A DNA stretch of 64,000 nt from Limnohabitans sp. MMS-10A-178 (lineage in GTDB: Bacteria; Pseudomonadota; Gammaproteobacteria; Burkholderiales; Burkholderiaceae_C), in the NCBI RefSeq assembly GCF_003063375.1, contig NZ_NERY01000002.1, positions 434,001-498,000 of the forward strand, written 5' to 3'. Positions 10,619-21,020 of this stretch are shown here, in pieces. Within the stretch, counting starts at the first letter, position 1, and each line of letters opens with the position of its first letter. A program made the translations under genes and the position numbers. The notes beneath the pieces are model-generated. The model was given only the letters and a program-made list of their open reading frames with translations, ran no database searches and was not told where the DNA came from.

Positions 10619-11274
10619 GCACGCTGGCTAACCGCATCCTAGATGCGCTGCCTCAAACGCAGTGCACTCGGTGTGGCTATCCAGATTGCAAGGCCTACGC
10701 GCAGGCCATTGCATCAGACCAAGTTCCCATCAATCAATGTCCACCGGGTGGCGCCGAAGGCGTAGCCATCTTGGCAGAGCTCACGGGTCAGCCCGTTGTG
10801 CCTCTGAATGTTGAACATGGCCAAGAAGGCCCCATGACTGTGGCCGTCATAGACGAAGCTTGGTGCATTGGCTGTACGCTGTGCATCAAGGCCTGCCCTA
10901 CAGACGCTATTTTGGGCAGTCACAAGGTCATGCACACCGTGATTGAATCGGCTTGCACAGGTTGCGATCTGTGCTTACCCGTATGTCCTGTCGATTGCAT
11001 TGAGATGGTGCCTGTCTCGGGCAACAAAACTGGTTGGAATGCGTGGTCTACAGAACTGGCAGCTCAAGCTCGCCAACGCTACGAGTCTCGACAAATTAGG
11101 TTGGTGCATGAAGAACGCGAGCATGCACGCAGGCTTGAAGCCAAAGCCGCCATGAAACTGGCGGACCTAGAAACTCATACCTATGCAAACGAAAACGCAG
11201 AAACAGAAATGGCTCGCAAGCGAGCCATTATTGAAGCGGCTTTGGCAAAAGCCAAAGCTCGGCAAGTGAAGTAA
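10615..11274 (+). CDS. RnfB-like soluble ferredoxin, three Fe-S motifs
   Basis: A 219-residue protein starting at a GTG that overlaps the phaZ stop (GTGA). Residues 16-40 carry a four-cysteine motif (CTRCGYPDC...C) as in the Fe-S domain of RnfB/RsxB. Two CxxCxxCxxxCP ferredoxin motifs follow near 83-95 and 113-125 ([12 protein letters not shown] and [12 protein letters not shown]). The N-terminal membrane anchor of true RnfB is absent and no rnfA, C, D, G or E gene is nearby, so it is probably a soluble electron carrier. The C-terminal 75 residues are charged, Ala/Lys/Glu-rich and probably coiled. Confidence 0.8.
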   Translation: MSTLANRILDALPQTQCTRCGYPDCKAYAQAIASDQVPINQCPPGGAEGVAILAELTGQPVVPLNVEHGQEGPMTVAVIDEAWCIGCTLCIKACPTDAILGSHKVMHTVIESACTGCDLCLPVCPVDCIEMVPVSGNKTGWNAWSTELAAQARQRYESRQIRLVHEEREHARRLEAKAAMKLADLETHTYANENAETEMARKRAIIEAALAKAKARQVK

Positions 11275-11283
11275 GTTGCGTGC

Positions 11284-11775
11284 TTAGGCGTACTGCGCTG
11301 CCAATGCCGCAAATGCTTTAGTCACTTCCTCTGGCGCTTGAACCAACTCAATTAAAACGCCCTCGCCACCAATGGGCAACTCCTCGTTGCCCTTAGGGTG
11401 AATAAAGCAAATGTCAAACCCTGCAGCGCCTTTGCGAATGCCGCCAGGCGCAAAACGAACACCTTGTTGCCCTAACCATTCCACGGCCTCTGGCAATTTG
11501 TCGACCCACAGACCGACATGGTTCAGTGGTGTTGTGTGCACCGCAGGCTTCTTTTCAATGTCAAGAGGTTGCATCAAATCGACCTCTACTTTGAAAGGAC
11601 CCGAGCCAATGGCACAAATGTCTTCATCAACATTTTCACGATCGCTTTTGTAGGTGCCTGTCATTTCCAAACCGAACAAGTCAACCCAGAGTTTTTGCAA
11701 CTTGACTTTGTCGGTACCACCAATGGCTATTTGTTGAATGCCTAAGACTTTGAAAGGACGTTGTGTGGCTTTCAT
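11284..11775 (-). CDS. VOC-family protein, probable methylmalonyl-CoA epimerase
   Basis: A 163-residue glyoxalase/VOC-fold protein, last gene of the propionate operon and overlapping pccA by 4 nt. FIHPK at 125-129 followed by GVLIELVQ at 139-146 is the usual ending of methylmalonyl-CoA epimerases. The expected metal ligands are present as Gln69, His86 and Glu143, but the first His (LDHIAI in the family) is Gln15 here (GIQQIAI). The position between mutase and carboxylase genes fits interconversion of (S)- and (R)-methylmalonyl-CoA. The His-to-Gln change leaves other VOC activities possible. Confidence 0.6.
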   Translation of the reverse strand: MKATQRPFKVLGIQQIAIGGTDKVKLQKLWVDLFGLEMTGTYKSDRENVDEDICAIGSGPFKVEVDLMQPLDIEKKPAVHTTPLNHVGLWVDKLPEAVEWLGQQGVRFAPGGIRKGAAGFDICFIHPKGNEELPIGGEGVLIELVQAPEEVTKAFAALAAQYA

Positions 11776-13823
11776 GCTTCAAACTCCACAATCACTTGGT
11801 CTACCGTCAATGACTCGCCTTGTGAAGCCATGACTTTTTTAACCACGCCGTCGTGCGCTGCAAACAAAATGTTTTCCATCTTCATGGCTTCAATCACAGC
11901 CACACGCTCCCCAGCTTGAACTTTCTGACCAGGCGCAACAGCCACATTGACCAGCAAACCTGGCATGGGCGACAACACAAAACGGCTCATGTCTGGCGGT
12001 GTTTTGAAGGGCATCATTTGATGCAATTCAGCCATGCGCGGCGAAACCACAAGCGCTTCAATGCGGGTACCATTGTGTTGAACTTGCAAAGCCAATGGAT
12101 TCTTAGGCGTGCCACGCTCAACCTGAGCCGTAAATGGCTTGCCATTGACAGTGCCACTGATTCGCACATCGTTCAAGCGCGAACGGCTTTCAATAATGTA
12201 GTGGTTCTCACCCACCTTGATAATGGCTTTGCCGCTCTGACCACGAAACTCATCAACGTGCACTCCGATGTAGCGGTTGTCGCCTTTGGCGCCCAACACA
12301 ATCACGCTGTAGTCATGACCAATTTGAACGTCATAGCCAGGTAATTGACCGCTGAGGTTGGCTGCACGCTCGCGTGATTTGCGACGCACAAATGCTGCCA
12401 AAGCAACCAAGAAATCGGGGTCGTTGTGAGGCACGTCTTCAGCGCGGAAACCATGAGCATAGTTTTCTGCAATGAAGCCTGTGTTGAAATCGCCAGCCAC
12501 AAACTTGGGATGTGCCAACAAAGCTGCTTGGAAGGGAGTGTTGGAGCTGATGCCGCGAATGATGAATCCGTTGAGAGCTTCGCGCATTTTGGCAATGGCC
12601 TCGTTGCGGTCAGTGCCATGAACAATTAGTTTGGCAATCATGGAGTCGTAGTACATGGGGATTTCGCCGCCCTCTTGTACACCCGTGTCCACTCGAACGC
12701 CCAACAGGTCTTGGGTGTTTGACTGGAACATGGTTTGCACAGGCGTTTGAAAGCGCACCAAGCGGCCTGTGGAAGGCAAGAAGTTGCGGAAAGGATCTTC
12801 TGCATTGATGCGGCACTCAATGGCCCAGCCGTTGCGCTTCACATCGGCTTGGGTCATGGGCAGTTTTTCGCCATTGGCCACACGGATCATCATCTCCACC
12901 AAGTCAATGCCTGTGATGGCTTCTGTCACGGGGTGTTCCACTTGCAAGCGGGTGTTCATCTCAAGAAAGTAGAAGCTCTGGTCTTTGCCCACCACAAACT
13001 CCACAGTCCCTGCAGATTGGTATTTCACGGCTTTTGCCAAAGCCACTGCTTGCTCGCCCATGGCAATGCGAGTGGCATCGCTGATGAAGGGTGAAGGCGC
13101 TTCTTCAATCACTTTTTGGTGACGGCGCTGAATTGAGCACTCGCGCTCGTTCAAATAAATCACGTTGCCATGACTGTCACCCAACACCTGAATTTCAATG
13201 TGACGGGGTTCTTCTACAAACTTTTCAATGAACACGCGGTCATCGCCAAAAGAGTTGCGCGCTTCGTTGCGGCACGAAGTGAAACCTTCAAAGGCTTCTT
13301 TGTCGTTGAAGGCCACGCGCAAACCTTTGCCACCCCCACCTGCGGAAGCTTTGATCATGACGGGGTAGCCAATGCCTTTGGCAATTTCAACGGCTTGTTC
13401 AGCCGTGTCAATGGCTTCGTTGTAACCTGGAATGGTATTGACCTTGGCTTCGTTGGCCAACTTCTTAGAAGCAATTTTGTCGCCCATGGCGGCAATAGAG
13501 AAGTGACGGGGGCCAATAAAGGCAATGCCTTCATCTTCGCAGCGTTTAGAAAACGCTTCGTTTTCAGACAGAAAACCATAGCCGGGGTGAATCGCTTGTG
13601 CGCCTGTGGCTTTGGCAGCTGCAATGATTTTGTCGGCTACCAAGTAAGACTCACGCGATGGGGCTGGGCCTAACAACACGGCCTCATCGGCCAGCATCAC
13701 ATGACGTGCTTCTTTGTCGGCTTCGGAATAAACGGCAACTGTGGCAATGCCCATCTTCTTGGCCGTTGCAATCACGCGGCATGCAATTTCACCGCGGTTG
13801 GCAATCAAAATTTTGGTAAACAT
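11772..13823 (-). CDS. pccA: Propionyl-CoA carboxylase alpha subunit (biotin carboxylase + BCCP)
   Basis: A 683-residue biotin-dependent carboxylase subunit. The N-terminal biotin carboxylase domain starts [14 protein letters not shown], the ATP-grasp glycine-rich loop is [10 protein letters not shown], a linking BT-type domain follows, and the C-terminal biotinyl domain carries EAMKMEN with the modified lysine. It carboxylates biotin for transfer to propionyl-CoA by PccB. The substrate choice rests on the scpA/meaB context; acetyl-CoA or methylcrotonyl-CoA carboxylase alpha subunits look similar. Confidence 0.9.
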   Translation of the reverse strand: MFTKILIANRGEIACRVIATAKKMGIATVAVYSEADKEARHVMLADEAVLLGPAPSRESYLVADKIIAAAKATGAQAIHPGYGFLSENEAFSKRCEDEGIAFIGPRHFSIAAMGDKIASKKLANEAKVNTIPGYNEAIDTAEQAVEIAKGIGYPVMIKASAGGGGKGLRVAFNDKEAFEGFTSCRNEARNSFGDDRVFIEKFVEEPRHIEIQVLGDSHGNVIYLNERECSIQRRHQKVIEEAPSPFISDATRIAMGEQAVALAKAVKYQSAGTVEFVVGKDQSFYFLEMNTRLQVEHPVTEAITGIDLVEMMIRVANGEKLPMTQADVKRNGWAIECRINAEDPFRNFLPSTGRLVRFQTPVQTMFQSNTQDLLGVRVDTGVQEGGEIPMYYDSMIAKLIVHGTDRNEAIAKMREALNGFIIRGISSNTPFQAALLAHPKFVAGDFNTGFIAENYAHGFRAEDVPHNDPDFLVALAAFVRRKSRERAANLSGQLPGYDVQIGHDYSVIVLGAKGDNRYIGVHVDEFRGQSGKAIIKVGENHYIIESRSRLNDVRISGTVNGKPFTAQVERGTPKNPLALQVQHNGTRIEALVVSPRMAELHQMMPFKTPPDMSRFVLSPMPGLLVNVAVAPGQKVQAGERVAVIEAMKMENILFAAHDGVVKKVMASQGESLTVDQVIVEFEA

Positions 13824-13872
13824 GTATTTCTCCTAATGGCGTATGAGGTTCAAGCGATATCGGTCAAGCCAC

Positions 13873-15405
13873 TTAGAGTGGAATGTTGCCGTGCTTGCGC
13901 CATGGGTTTTCAACTTTCTTGTCTTTCAACATCACCAGTGAGCGGCAAATGCGCTTGCGTGTTTCGTGCGGCTGAATCACGTCATCAATGAAGCCGCGCG
14001 CACCTGCTACAAAGGGATTGGCAAAACGGTCTTTGTATTCGGCTTCACGCGCAGCCAACTTCACAGGATCGTTTTTGTCTTCGCGGAAAATAATCTCCAC
14101 AGCGCCTTTGGCGCCCATCACGGCAATTTCAGCATTGGGCCAAGCGAAATTCACATCGCCGCGCAAATGCTTGGAGGCCATCACGTCGTAGGCACCGCCA
14201 TAGGCTTTGCGCGTGATGACCGTGATTTTTGGCACAGTGCACTCTGCGTATGCGTAGAGCAACTTGGCACCATGCTTGATGATGCCGCCATATTCTTGCG
14301 AAGTACCGGGCATGAAGCCAGGCACATCTACAAAGGTAATCACTGGAATGCTGAAGGCATCGCAGAAGCGCACAAAGCGTGCGGCTTTAATGGAGCTCTT
14401 GATGTCCAAACATCCAGCCAACACCAAAGGTTGGTTGGCAACAATGCCAACGGTCTGGCCTGCCATACGCGCAAAACCAATGAGAATGTTTTTAGCGTAG
14501 TCGGGTTGCAGCTCAAAGAAGTCACCGTCGTCAACGGTTTTTAAGATGAGCTCTTTCATATCGTAGGCTTGGTTGGCATTCAAGGGCACCAGTGTGTCCA
14601 AGCTATTGTCTTGACGGTCTGTAGGGTCACCACTGGCGCGAACAGGCGCTTTTTCGCGGTTGTTCAAGGGCAAGTAGTTGTACAAACGGCGCAGCATGAG
14701 CAAGGCTTCGACGTCGTTTTCAAACGCCATGTCGGCCACACCGCTCTTGGTGGTGTGCGTAAAGGCACCACCCAATTCTTCAGCTGTAACTTCTTCGTGG
14801 GTTACGGTCTTAACCACTTCAGGGCCCGTGACGAACATGTAAGAGCTGTCTTTCACCATGAAAATAAAGTCGGTCATGGCAGGCGAATACACCGCACCAC
14901 CGGCCGATGGACCCATAATCATGCTGATTTGTGGAATCACACCACTGGCCATTGCATTGCGCTGAAACACTTCTGCATAGCCGCCCAAAGATGCCACGCC
15001 CTCTTGAATTCGCGCACCGCCTGAATCGTTGAGGCCAATAACGGGAGCGCCCACCTTCATGGCTTGGTCCATGATTTTGCAAATCTTCTCTGCGTGCGAT
15101 TCAGACAAGGCGCCACCAAACACCGTGAAGTCTTGGCTGTACACAAACACCAATCGGCCATTGATCATGCCGTAGCCAGTGACTACGCCGTCACCTGGTA
15201 TTTTGTTGTCTTGCATGCCAAAGTCTGTGCAGCGGTGCTCAACAAACATGTCCCACTCTTCAAAGGTACCTTCGTCTATCAACACCTCTAGGCGCTCACG
15301 TGCTGTGAGCTTGCCTTTGGCGTGTTGAGCATCAATGCGCTTTTGTCCACCGCCCATGCGTGCTGCAGCCCGCTTTTCTTCAAGTTGTTCAATGATGTCT
15401 TGCAT
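13873..15405 (-). CDS. pccB: Propionyl-CoA carboxylase beta subunit (carboxyltransferase)
   Basis: A 510-residue carboxyltransferase that moves the carboxyl group from biotin to propionyl-CoA, giving methylmalonyl-CoA. It shows the crotonase-fold oxyanion motifs [15 protein letters not shown] and [12 protein letters not shown] and the typical start [13 protein letters not shown] chose the ATG at 15405, preceded by purine-rich AGAAGAAAG. An ATG at 15441 in the same frame overlaps the meaB stop by 4 nt and could also be used. It pairs with pccA 49 nt downstream. Confidence 0.92.
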   Translation of the reverse strand: MQDIIEQLEEKRAAARMGGGQKRIDAQHAKGKLTARERLEVLIDEGTFEEWDMFVEHRCTDFGMQDNKIPGDGVVTGYGMINGRLVFVYSQDFTVFGGALSESHAEKICKIMDQAMKVGAPVIGLNDSGGARIQEGVASLGGYAEVFQRNAMASGVIPQISMIMGPSAGGAVYSPAMTDFIFMVKDSSYMFVTGPEVVKTVTHEEVTAEELGGAFTHTTKSGVADMAFENDVEALLMLRRLYNYLPLNNREKAPVRASGDPTDRQDNSLDTLVPLNANQAYDMKELILKTVDDGDFFELQPDYAKNILIGFARMAGQTVGIVANQPLVLAGCLDIKSSIKAARFVRFCDAFSIPVITFVDVPGFMPGTSQEYGGIIKHGAKLLYAYAECTVPKITVITRKAYGGAYDVMASKHLRGDVNFAWPNAEIAVMGAKGAVEIIFREDKNDPVKLAAREAEYKDRFANPFVAGARGFIDDVIQPHETRKRICRSLVMLKDKKVENPWRKHGNIPL

Positions 15406-15437
15406 GATTAACTTTCTTCTCTTCTGTTCAGGATGTG

Positions 15438-16463
15438 TCAATTTTGAGGAAAACCAGTCGCTTGATAAGCGGCCAGGAGTTGTCTTGCCGCAGTGGATGC
15501 AGGCACTTTGCCTGAAATCACCGCCTGTGAAAGCTCAGGCAACAGTGCCTGAACATTGGCCTGTGATCTGAAATTCTGTTTCAAGCCAGCATCGATGCGT
15601 TCCCACATCCAAGATTGGGCTTGACCTTGCCTGCGCCGCTCAAACTTTTGATTGGCAAGTTGGAGTCGTTTGAATTTCAATATGCGGTGCCAAAAGCTGT
15701 CAACGCCTTGATTCAAAAGTGCGCTAATTTGAATCACTTCTGGATGCCAAATTTCTTCATCAAAATGCGCATGGTCTGGATGACCGTGCATGCCCAGTAA
15801 ACGCAAGGCGCTGGTAATTTGAGCTTCAGCGCGAGTAGCTGCTGAGGCGTCAATGTCGGCTTTGTTGATGACCACTAAGTCGGCCAATTCCATCACACCT
15901 TTTTTGATGGCCTGCAAATCGTCACCGGCATTTGGCAATTGCATGAGTACAAACATGTCTGTCATATTGGCCACTGCGGTTTCGCTCTGCCCTACCCCCA
16001 CAGTTTCCACAATGACCACGTCATAACCTGCGGCCTCGCACACCAACATGGCTTCGCGGGTTTTTTCAGCCACACCGCCCAAAGTGCCACTGGAAGGGCT
16101 GGGGCGGATATAGGCTTTCTCGTGAACGCTGAGTTGCTCCATGCGGGTTTTGTCGCCCAAGATGGAGCCTCCAGAAACAGTGGACGAAGGATCGATGGCC
16201 AACACCGCCACACGGTGACCTTGCGCTATTAAAAACAAGCCCAGGGCTTCAATGAAGGTTGACTTACCCACGCCAGGTACACCACTGATACCGAGGCGAA
16301 ATGACTTGCCAGAATGCGGCAACAAGCTGGTGAGCAATTCATCCGCCAGCAAACGATCTGCAGGCAGCGTGGACTCGAGCAAGGTGATGGACTTGGCCAT
16401 GGCGCGGCGTTGTACCGCAGGCTGACCCTGCAAGACACCTTGAATCAGGTCTTGAGGCCTCAA
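15438..16463 (-). CDS. meaB: Methylmalonyl-CoA mutase-associated GTPase MeaB
   Basis: A 341-residue G3E-family GTPase (ArgK/MeaB). Walker [10 protein letters not shown] is near residue 60, with DPSS switch region, ETVGVGQSE and the NKAD base-recognition motif. It guards and reloads the cobalamin cofactor of methylmalonyl-CoA mutase. The start overlaps the scpA stop by 4 nt and the stop meets the alternative pccB start, so the four genes are tightly coupled. Confidence 0.95.
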   Translation of the reverse strand: MRPQDLIQGVLQGQPAVQRRAMAKSITLLESTLPADRLLADELLTSLLPHSGKSFRLGISGVPGVGKSTFIEALGLFLIAQGHRVAVLAIDPSSTVSGGSILGDKTRMEQLSVHEKAYIRPSPSSGTLGGVAEKTREAMLVCEAAGYDVVIVETVGVGQSETAVANMTDMFVLMQLPNAGDDLQAIKKGVMELADLVVINKADIDASAATRAEAQITSALRLLGMHGHPDHAHFDEEIWHPEVIQISALLNQGVDSFWHRILKFKRLQLANQKFERRRQGQAQSWMWERIDAGLKQNFRSQANVQALLPELSQAVISGKVPASTAARQLLAAYQATGFPQN

Positions 16464-18616
16464 CCTAAAGCCTTTTTAATTTGCTCCAAAACATCTTTGG
16501 CGCTGGCTGGAATGGGAGTGCCAGGGCCGTAGATGCCCTTCACGCCCGCTTCGTACAAAAAGTCGTAGTCTTGGCGGGGAATGACACCACCCACAAACAC
16601 GATGATGTCGTCTGCACCCTGCTTTTTCAGTTCTTCAATGATGGCAGGCACCAAAGTTTTGTGGCCTGCAGCCAAGGTAGAAACGCCCACTGCGTGCACG
16701 TCGTTTTCAATGGCTTGTCGGGCGCACTCTTCGGGTGTTTGGAACAAGGGGCCCATGTCGACGTCAAAGCCCAAATCGGCAAACGCGGTAGCCACCACTT
16801 TGGCGCCGCGGTCGTGACCGTCTTGACCCAACTTGCTGATCATGACGCGTGGACGGCGGCCCTTGGCATCGGCAAATTCGTTGATCTCTTTTTTCAGTTG
16901 GTCCCAGCCTTCGGCTGAGTCGTAGGCAGCAGCGTACACACCAGTCACCTTTTGCGTATCGGCGCGGTGGCGCCCAAAAACTTTCTCGAGCGCATCGGAT
17001 ACTTCACCCACCGTGGCGCGCAATCGAATGGCTTGAATGCTGAGGTCGAGCAAATTGCCTTGACCACTTTCAGCTGACGCGGTGAGTGCATCTAATGCAG
17101 CTTGCACCTTGGCGCTGTCGCGTGTGGCTCTAATTTTCTTCAAGCGATCAATTTGACCATCACGCACTTTGACGTTGTCGATGGCCAAGATGTCGATGGG
17201 ATCTTCTTTGGCCAGCTTGTATTTATTGACGCCCACAATGACGTCTTTGCCAGAGTCAATGCGTGCTTGTTTTTCTGCGGCGGCTGCTTCAATTTTGAGC
17301 TTGGCCCAACCGCTGTCTACAGCCTTGGTCATGCCGCCCATGGCTTCCACTTCTTCAATGATGGCCCAAGCTTTGTCGGCCATTTCTTGTGTGAGCGATT
17401 CCATCATGTAGCTGCCAGCCCATGGGTCAATCACGTTGGTAATGTGGGTCTCTTCTTGAATGATTAGCTGCGTGTTGCGGGCAATACGAGAGCTAAATTC
17501 TGTGGGCAAAGCAATGGCTTCGTCAAAGCTGTTGGTGTGCAACGATTGCGTACCGCCAAACACAGCAGCCATGGCTTCAATGGTGGTGCGCACCACATTG
17601 TTGTAGGGGTCTTGCTCGGTGAGCGACCAGCCAGACGTTTGGCTGTGCGTGCGCAGCATAAGGCTTTTGGGGTTCTTGGCATCGAAACCCTTCATGATGC
17701 GGCACCAGAGCAAACGCGCCGCGCGCATCTTGGCAATTTCCAAATAGAAATTCATGCCCACCGCCCAGAAGAAGGACAAGCGGCCTGCAAAGTCGTCAAC
17801 GTCCATGCCTTTAGCAATGGCAGTTTTCACATACTCTTTGCCGTCTGCCAGCGTAAAGGCCATCTCAAGGGCCTGATTGGCACCGGCCTCTTGCATGTGA
17901 TAACCCGAAATGGAAATTGAGTTGAACTTCGGCATATTCTTAGCCGTGTACTCAATAATGTCGCCAATGATTTTCATCGACGGCTCGGGTGGGTAAATGT
18001 AGGTGTTGCGCACCATGAACTCTTTCAGAATGTCGTTCTGAATGGTTCCAGACAATTTGTCTTGACTCACGCCCTGCTCTTCGGCGGCTACCACGTAGCC
18101 TGCCAGCACGGGCAATACCGCGCCGTTCATGGTCATGGACACAGACACCTTGTCGAGGGGAATCTGGTCGAACAAAATTTTCATGTCTTCAACTGAGTCG
18201 ATGGCCACGCCAGCCTTACCCACATCGCCAGTGACACGAGGATGGTCTGAGTCGTAGCCGCGGTGAGTGGCCAAATCGAACGCCACTGACACACCTTGAC
18301 CGCCGGCTGCTAAAGCCTTGCGATAGAAAGCATTGGACTCTTCTGCAGAAGAAAACCCGGCGTACTGGCGAATGGTCCAAGGGCGCACCGAGTACATGGT
18401 GGCTTGAGGGCCACGCAAGAAAGGCTCGAAGCCTGGTAAGGTGTTGGCATATGGCAAAGCCGCTGTATCTTCTGCCGTGTACAAAGGCTTGACCGAAATG
18501 CCATCAGGCGTTTTCCAGTTGAGGGCTTCGACGTTGCCACCGGGCGCAGACTTTTGTGCGGCGCGCATCCAATCTTCTAGTTGGGCGTTCTTGAACTCGT
18601 TCTTGGCCTGGGTCAT
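16460..18616 (-). CDS. scpA: Methylmalonyl-CoA mutase, single-chain
   Basis: A 718-residue adenosylcobalamin enzyme that converts (R)-methylmalonyl-CoA to succinyl-CoA. The N-terminal TIM-barrel contains the substrate-binding [12 protein letters not shown]. The C-terminal B12 domain begins near residue 588 and carries the base-off motif Asp599-x-His601-x-x-Gly604. The size matches the homodimeric ScpA type, not the alpha/beta heterodimer. It is the first gene of a five-gene operon with meaB, pccB, pccA and the epimerase-like gene. Confidence 0.96.
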   Translation of the reverse strand: MTQAKNEFKNAQLEDWMRAAQKSAPGGNVEALNWKTPDGISVKPLYTAEDTAALPYANTLPGFEPFLRGPQATMYSVRPWTIRQYAGFSSAEESNAFYRKALAAGGQGVSVAFDLATHRGYDSDHPRVTGDVGKAGVAIDSVEDMKILFDQIPLDKVSVSMTMNGAVLPVLAGYVVAAEEQGVSQDKLSGTIQNDILKEFMVRNTYIYPPEPSMKIIGDIIEYTAKNMPKFNSISISGYHMQEAGANQALEMAFTLADGKEYVKTAIAKGMDVDDFAGRLSFFWAVGMNFYLEIAKMRAARLLWCRIMKGFDAKNPKSLMLRTHSQTSGWSLTEQDPYNNVVRTTIEAMAAVFGGTQSLHTNSFDEAIALPTEFSSRIARNTQLIIQEETHITNVIDPWAGSYMMESLTQEMADKAWAIIEEVEAMGGMTKAVDSGWAKLKIEAAAAEKQARIDSGKDVIVGVNKYKLAKEDPIDILAIDNVKVRDGQIDRLKKIRATRDSAKVQAALDALTASAESGQGNLLDLSIQAIRLRATVGEVSDALEKVFGRHRADTQKVTGVYAAAYDSAEGWDQLKKEINEFADAKGRRPRVMISKLGQDGHDRGAKVVATAFADLGFDVDMGPLFQTPEECARQAIENDVHAVGVSTLAAGHKTLVPAIIEELKKQGADDIIVFVGGVIPRQDYDFLYEAGVKGIYGPGTPIPASAKDVLEQIKKALG

Positions 18617-18659
18617 TTCGACAAATCCTGAATATGATTCATAATTATTGATGCAAAAT

Positions 18660-18678
18660 ATTGTACCTGCCTTACAAT
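18660..18678. promoter_or_regulatory. Candidate GntR operator, divergent scpA/gntR promoter region
   Basis: ATTGTA (18660-18665) and TACAAT (18673-18678) form a perfect 6-bp inverted repeat with a 7-nt spacer. It lies between the divergent mutase operon (start 18616) and the GntR regulator (start 18723). FCD-type GntR regulators commonly bind TTGTA/TACAA inverted repeats, so this is the expected operator for the neighbouring regulator. Confidence 0.6.
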
Positions 18679-18722
18679 CGGCAAAACGCCCACTTTAGGC
18701 CAATTTCAACGTTTTATCCACC

Positions 18723-19391
18723 ATGTCCGTTCTTGTAGCCGTCCCATCCTTGGCGCCCCGTGCGCTTTATGAAGAAGTTGCCGAACTCATTCGGCAGCGC
18801 ATTTTCAGTGGAGAACTAGAGCCCGGCAGCTGGATTGATGAGCTGCAAATTGCCAAGGCCTACGGCATCAGCCGCACCCCTTTGAGGGAAGCCTTGAAGG
18901 TTTTGGCGGCTGAAGGCTTGATCACCATGAAGGTTCGACGCGGCGCCTACGTCACAGAAGTTTCTGAAAAAGATCTGCGCGATGTTTATCACTTGCTTAG
19001 CCTATTAGAAAGCGATGCAGCCGCAGTGGTAGCCCAAACTGCTTCCCCTGCAGACTTTAAGAAACTTCAATCACTTCATTCTGAATTAGAAGCTGCAGGC
19101 AAGCCAGGCAAAGAAAAACACGACAAGTTTTTTGAAGTGAACGAAGCGTTTCACATGTGTTTGCTAGAGCTCTCGCAAAACAAATGGCGCGATCAAATGG
19201 TTGCCGATTTGCGCAAAGTGATGAAGCTCAACAGGCACAACTCGCTGTTTAAAACAGGGCGAATTACGGAGTCGCTTCAAGAACATCAAGCCATCATGGC
19301 CGCTTTGTTGGCCAAAGACCCCTTGGCCACTTCAGCGCGCATGCGTGAGCATTTTGCCAATGGTCTAACGGCTGCCAGTACTTCACCCTAA
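18723..19391 (+). CDS. GntR-family regulator (FadR/FCD type), likely regulator of the propionate operon
   Basis: A 222-residue protein with an N-terminal winged helix (LYEEVAELIRQRIFSGELEPG..., then GISRTPLREALKVLAAEGLI) and a C-terminal all-helical FCD ligand domain. It is transcribed divergently from scpA, with a good operator candidate in between, so it probably represses or activates the propionate operon in response to an acyl-CoA or organic acid. The ligand cannot be read from sequence. Its stop overlaps the convergent dusA stop by 4 nt. Confidence 0.88.
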   Translation: MSVLVAVPSLAPRALYEEVAELIRQRIFSGELEPGSWIDELQIAKAYGISRTPLREALKVLAAEGLITMKVRRGAYVTEVSEKDLRDVYHLLSLLESDAAAVVAQTASPADFKKLQSLHSELEAAGKPGKEKHDKFFEVNEAFHMCLLELSQNKWRDQMVADLRKVMKLNRHNSLFKTGRITESLQEHQAIMAALLAKDPLATSARMREHFANGLTAASTSP

Positions 19392-20398
19392 GCGGGCACC
19401 TCTGCGCCCTTGGCCAACGCCACTCGCGCTATGGCCATCACTTCTCGAGGCGGCATAGGTTTGAGCTTGTGATTGCTCCAAACCTGACGCCACAAGCGCC
19501 CGCCTCTTTGCCCATGGTAAAGACCCAGCATATGGCGTGCTATGGCATACCAAGGACATGCATCTTCTTTGAAAGCCCGCTCCATGTATGTCACCATGGC
19601 CTCTTCCACCGCTTCTCGCGTGATGACTGATGCAGGCGCTTTAAAGAATTGCTCATCCCATGTGGATAAGAGCCAAGGGTTGTAATAAGCCTCACGACCC
19701 AGCATGACGCCATCAACCTCATTCAAGTGCGCTTCGATTTGATCATTGGTGGTGATGCCACCATTGATGGCAATGGTGAGAGCAGGAAAATCTTTTTTCA
19801 ATTGGTAGGCCAACTCATATCGCAGAGGTGGAATTTCGCGATTCTGTTTGGGCGACAAACCCTGCAACCACGCATTGCGCGCATGCACAATGAACACACT
19901 GCAGCCTGCTTCTTTCACTGTACCCACAAAGTCACGAACAAAATCGTAGCTTTCAATTTGGTCAATGCCAATGCGGTGCTTCACGGTGACTGGCACCGAG
20001 ACCACATCGACCATGGCCTTCACGCCATCGGCCACCAACTGTGGCTCGTTCATGAGACAAGCACCAAAAGCGCCGCGCTGCACACGGTCGCTGGGGCAGC
20101 CGCAGTTCAAATTGATTTCGTTGTAGCCCCACTGCTCACCCAGCTTGGCGGCAAAGGCCAAGTCGGCGGCGTCGCTGCCGCCCAACTGCAAAGCCACAGG
20201 ATGCTCCTCGGCATTAAAGCGCAAATGGCGCTCAACACTGCCGTGACGGATTGCACCGGTGGTGACCATTTCGGTGTAAAGCAATGTGTTTTGCGACAGC
20301 AGACGGTGGAAAAATCGGCAATGGCGATCGGTCCAGTCCATCATGGGCGCTACAGACAGGCGCCAAGGGCTAAAGTTGATCAATAATTTTTCATTCAC
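19388..20398 (-). CDS. dusA: tRNA-dihydrouridine(20/20a) synthase DusA
   Basis: A 336-residue flavoenzyme that reduces uridine in the tRNA D-loop. It starts with SVAPMMDWTDRHCRFF, typical of DusA, and the catalytic cysteine is Cys101 in NLNCGCPSDRVQ. The FMN-binding motif is near the centre of the barrel (INGGITTND) and GREAYYNPWLL follows. The match to DusA rather than DusB or DusC is good. It is convergent with the GntR gene. Confidence 0.93.
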   Translation of the reverse strand: MNEKLLINFSPWRLSVAPMMDWTDRHCRFFHRLLSQNTLLYTEMVTTGAIRHGSVERHLRFNAEEHPVALQLGGSDAADLAFAAKLGEQWGYNEINLNCGCPSDRVQRGAFGACLMNEPQLVADGVKAMVDVVSVPVTVKHRIGIDQIESYDFVRDFVGTVKEAGCSVFIVHARNAWLQGLSPKQNREIPPLRYELAYQLKKDFPALTIAINGGITTNDQIEAHLNEVDGVMLGREAYYNPWLLSTWDEQFFKAPASVITREAVEEAMVTYMERAFKEDACPWYAIARHMLGLYHGQRGGRLWRQVWSNHKLKPMPPREVMAIARVALAKGAEVPA

Positions 20399-20567
20399 AC
20401 GCTAATGATAATTAAAAAAAGAATGCTTCCATCAAAACGGCAGTTAAACAACAAGCATTCAGAAGAAGCTTGCAATCCCTTTCAAACGAGCGGAATCTAC
20501 AAATTGGCCGCCAATTCGTGGCACGATGAGACAATAGAGATACTTTAGTTAAAGGGACATCTCAGTT
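20399..20567. other. Intergenic gap with no recognised element
   Basis: A 169-nt AT-rich gap between the divergent dusA and nfeD-like genes. It must hold both promoters, but I see no clear hexamers, repeats or hairpins. Confidence 0.4.
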
Positions 20568-20990
20568 ATGAACGAATCAACTATTTGGTGGCTCATTGCA
20601 GGCTCGCTTGTTGGCATAGAGCTTATGACTGGCACTTTCTACTTGCTTATGCTCGCCATTGGCGCCGCAGCAGGTGCCATCGCTGCCCACGCTCAGTTAG
20701 GTTTCACAACACAACTGATCACAGGGTCGGTGGTCGGTGGACTGGCCGTTATTTTGTGGCGCATTTATTCCTTGCAAAAATTGAAGTCTCATCCAGAAGA
20801 AATTCCTGCTCAGCACTTAGATGTGGGTGAAACCGTGGAAGTGCATGAATGGCTCAGCAACGGAACCGCACAAGTAAAGCACAGGGGCGCCAACTGGACG
20901 GCTATTTGTGCAGAGGGAGTTCCGCAAGAACTGGGTGTTTACCAAATTCAAAATATTCAAGGCAACACTTTGGTGCTGCACAAAAGTTAA
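20568..20990 (+). CDS. NfeD-family membrane protein
   Basis: A 140-residue protein with two or three hydrophobic segments in the first 70 residues (WWLIAGSLVGIELMTG, LLMLAIGAAAGAIAA, ITGSVVGGLAVILW), followed by a soluble OB-fold-like domain with a V-E-V-x-E-W strand pattern. It is a short NfeD without the protease domain. Such proteins work with SPFH proteins in membrane microdomains, and the SPFH gene is 30 nt downstream. Confidence 0.85.
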   Translation: MNESTIWWLIAGSLVGIELMTGTFYLLMLAIGAAAGAIAAHAQLGFTTQLITGSVVGGLAVILWRIYSLQKLKSHPEEIPAQHLDVGETVEVHEWLSNGTAQVKHRGANWTAICAEGVPQELGVYQIQNIQGNTLVLHKS

Positions 20991-21020
20991 GTCAACGTCA
21001 GCTACTTAGAAAGAAAAATC

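Noticed and set aside
10615-11274. Part of a complete Rnf complex
   Set aside because: No rnfA, C, D, G or E gene is adjacent and the membrane anchor is missing.
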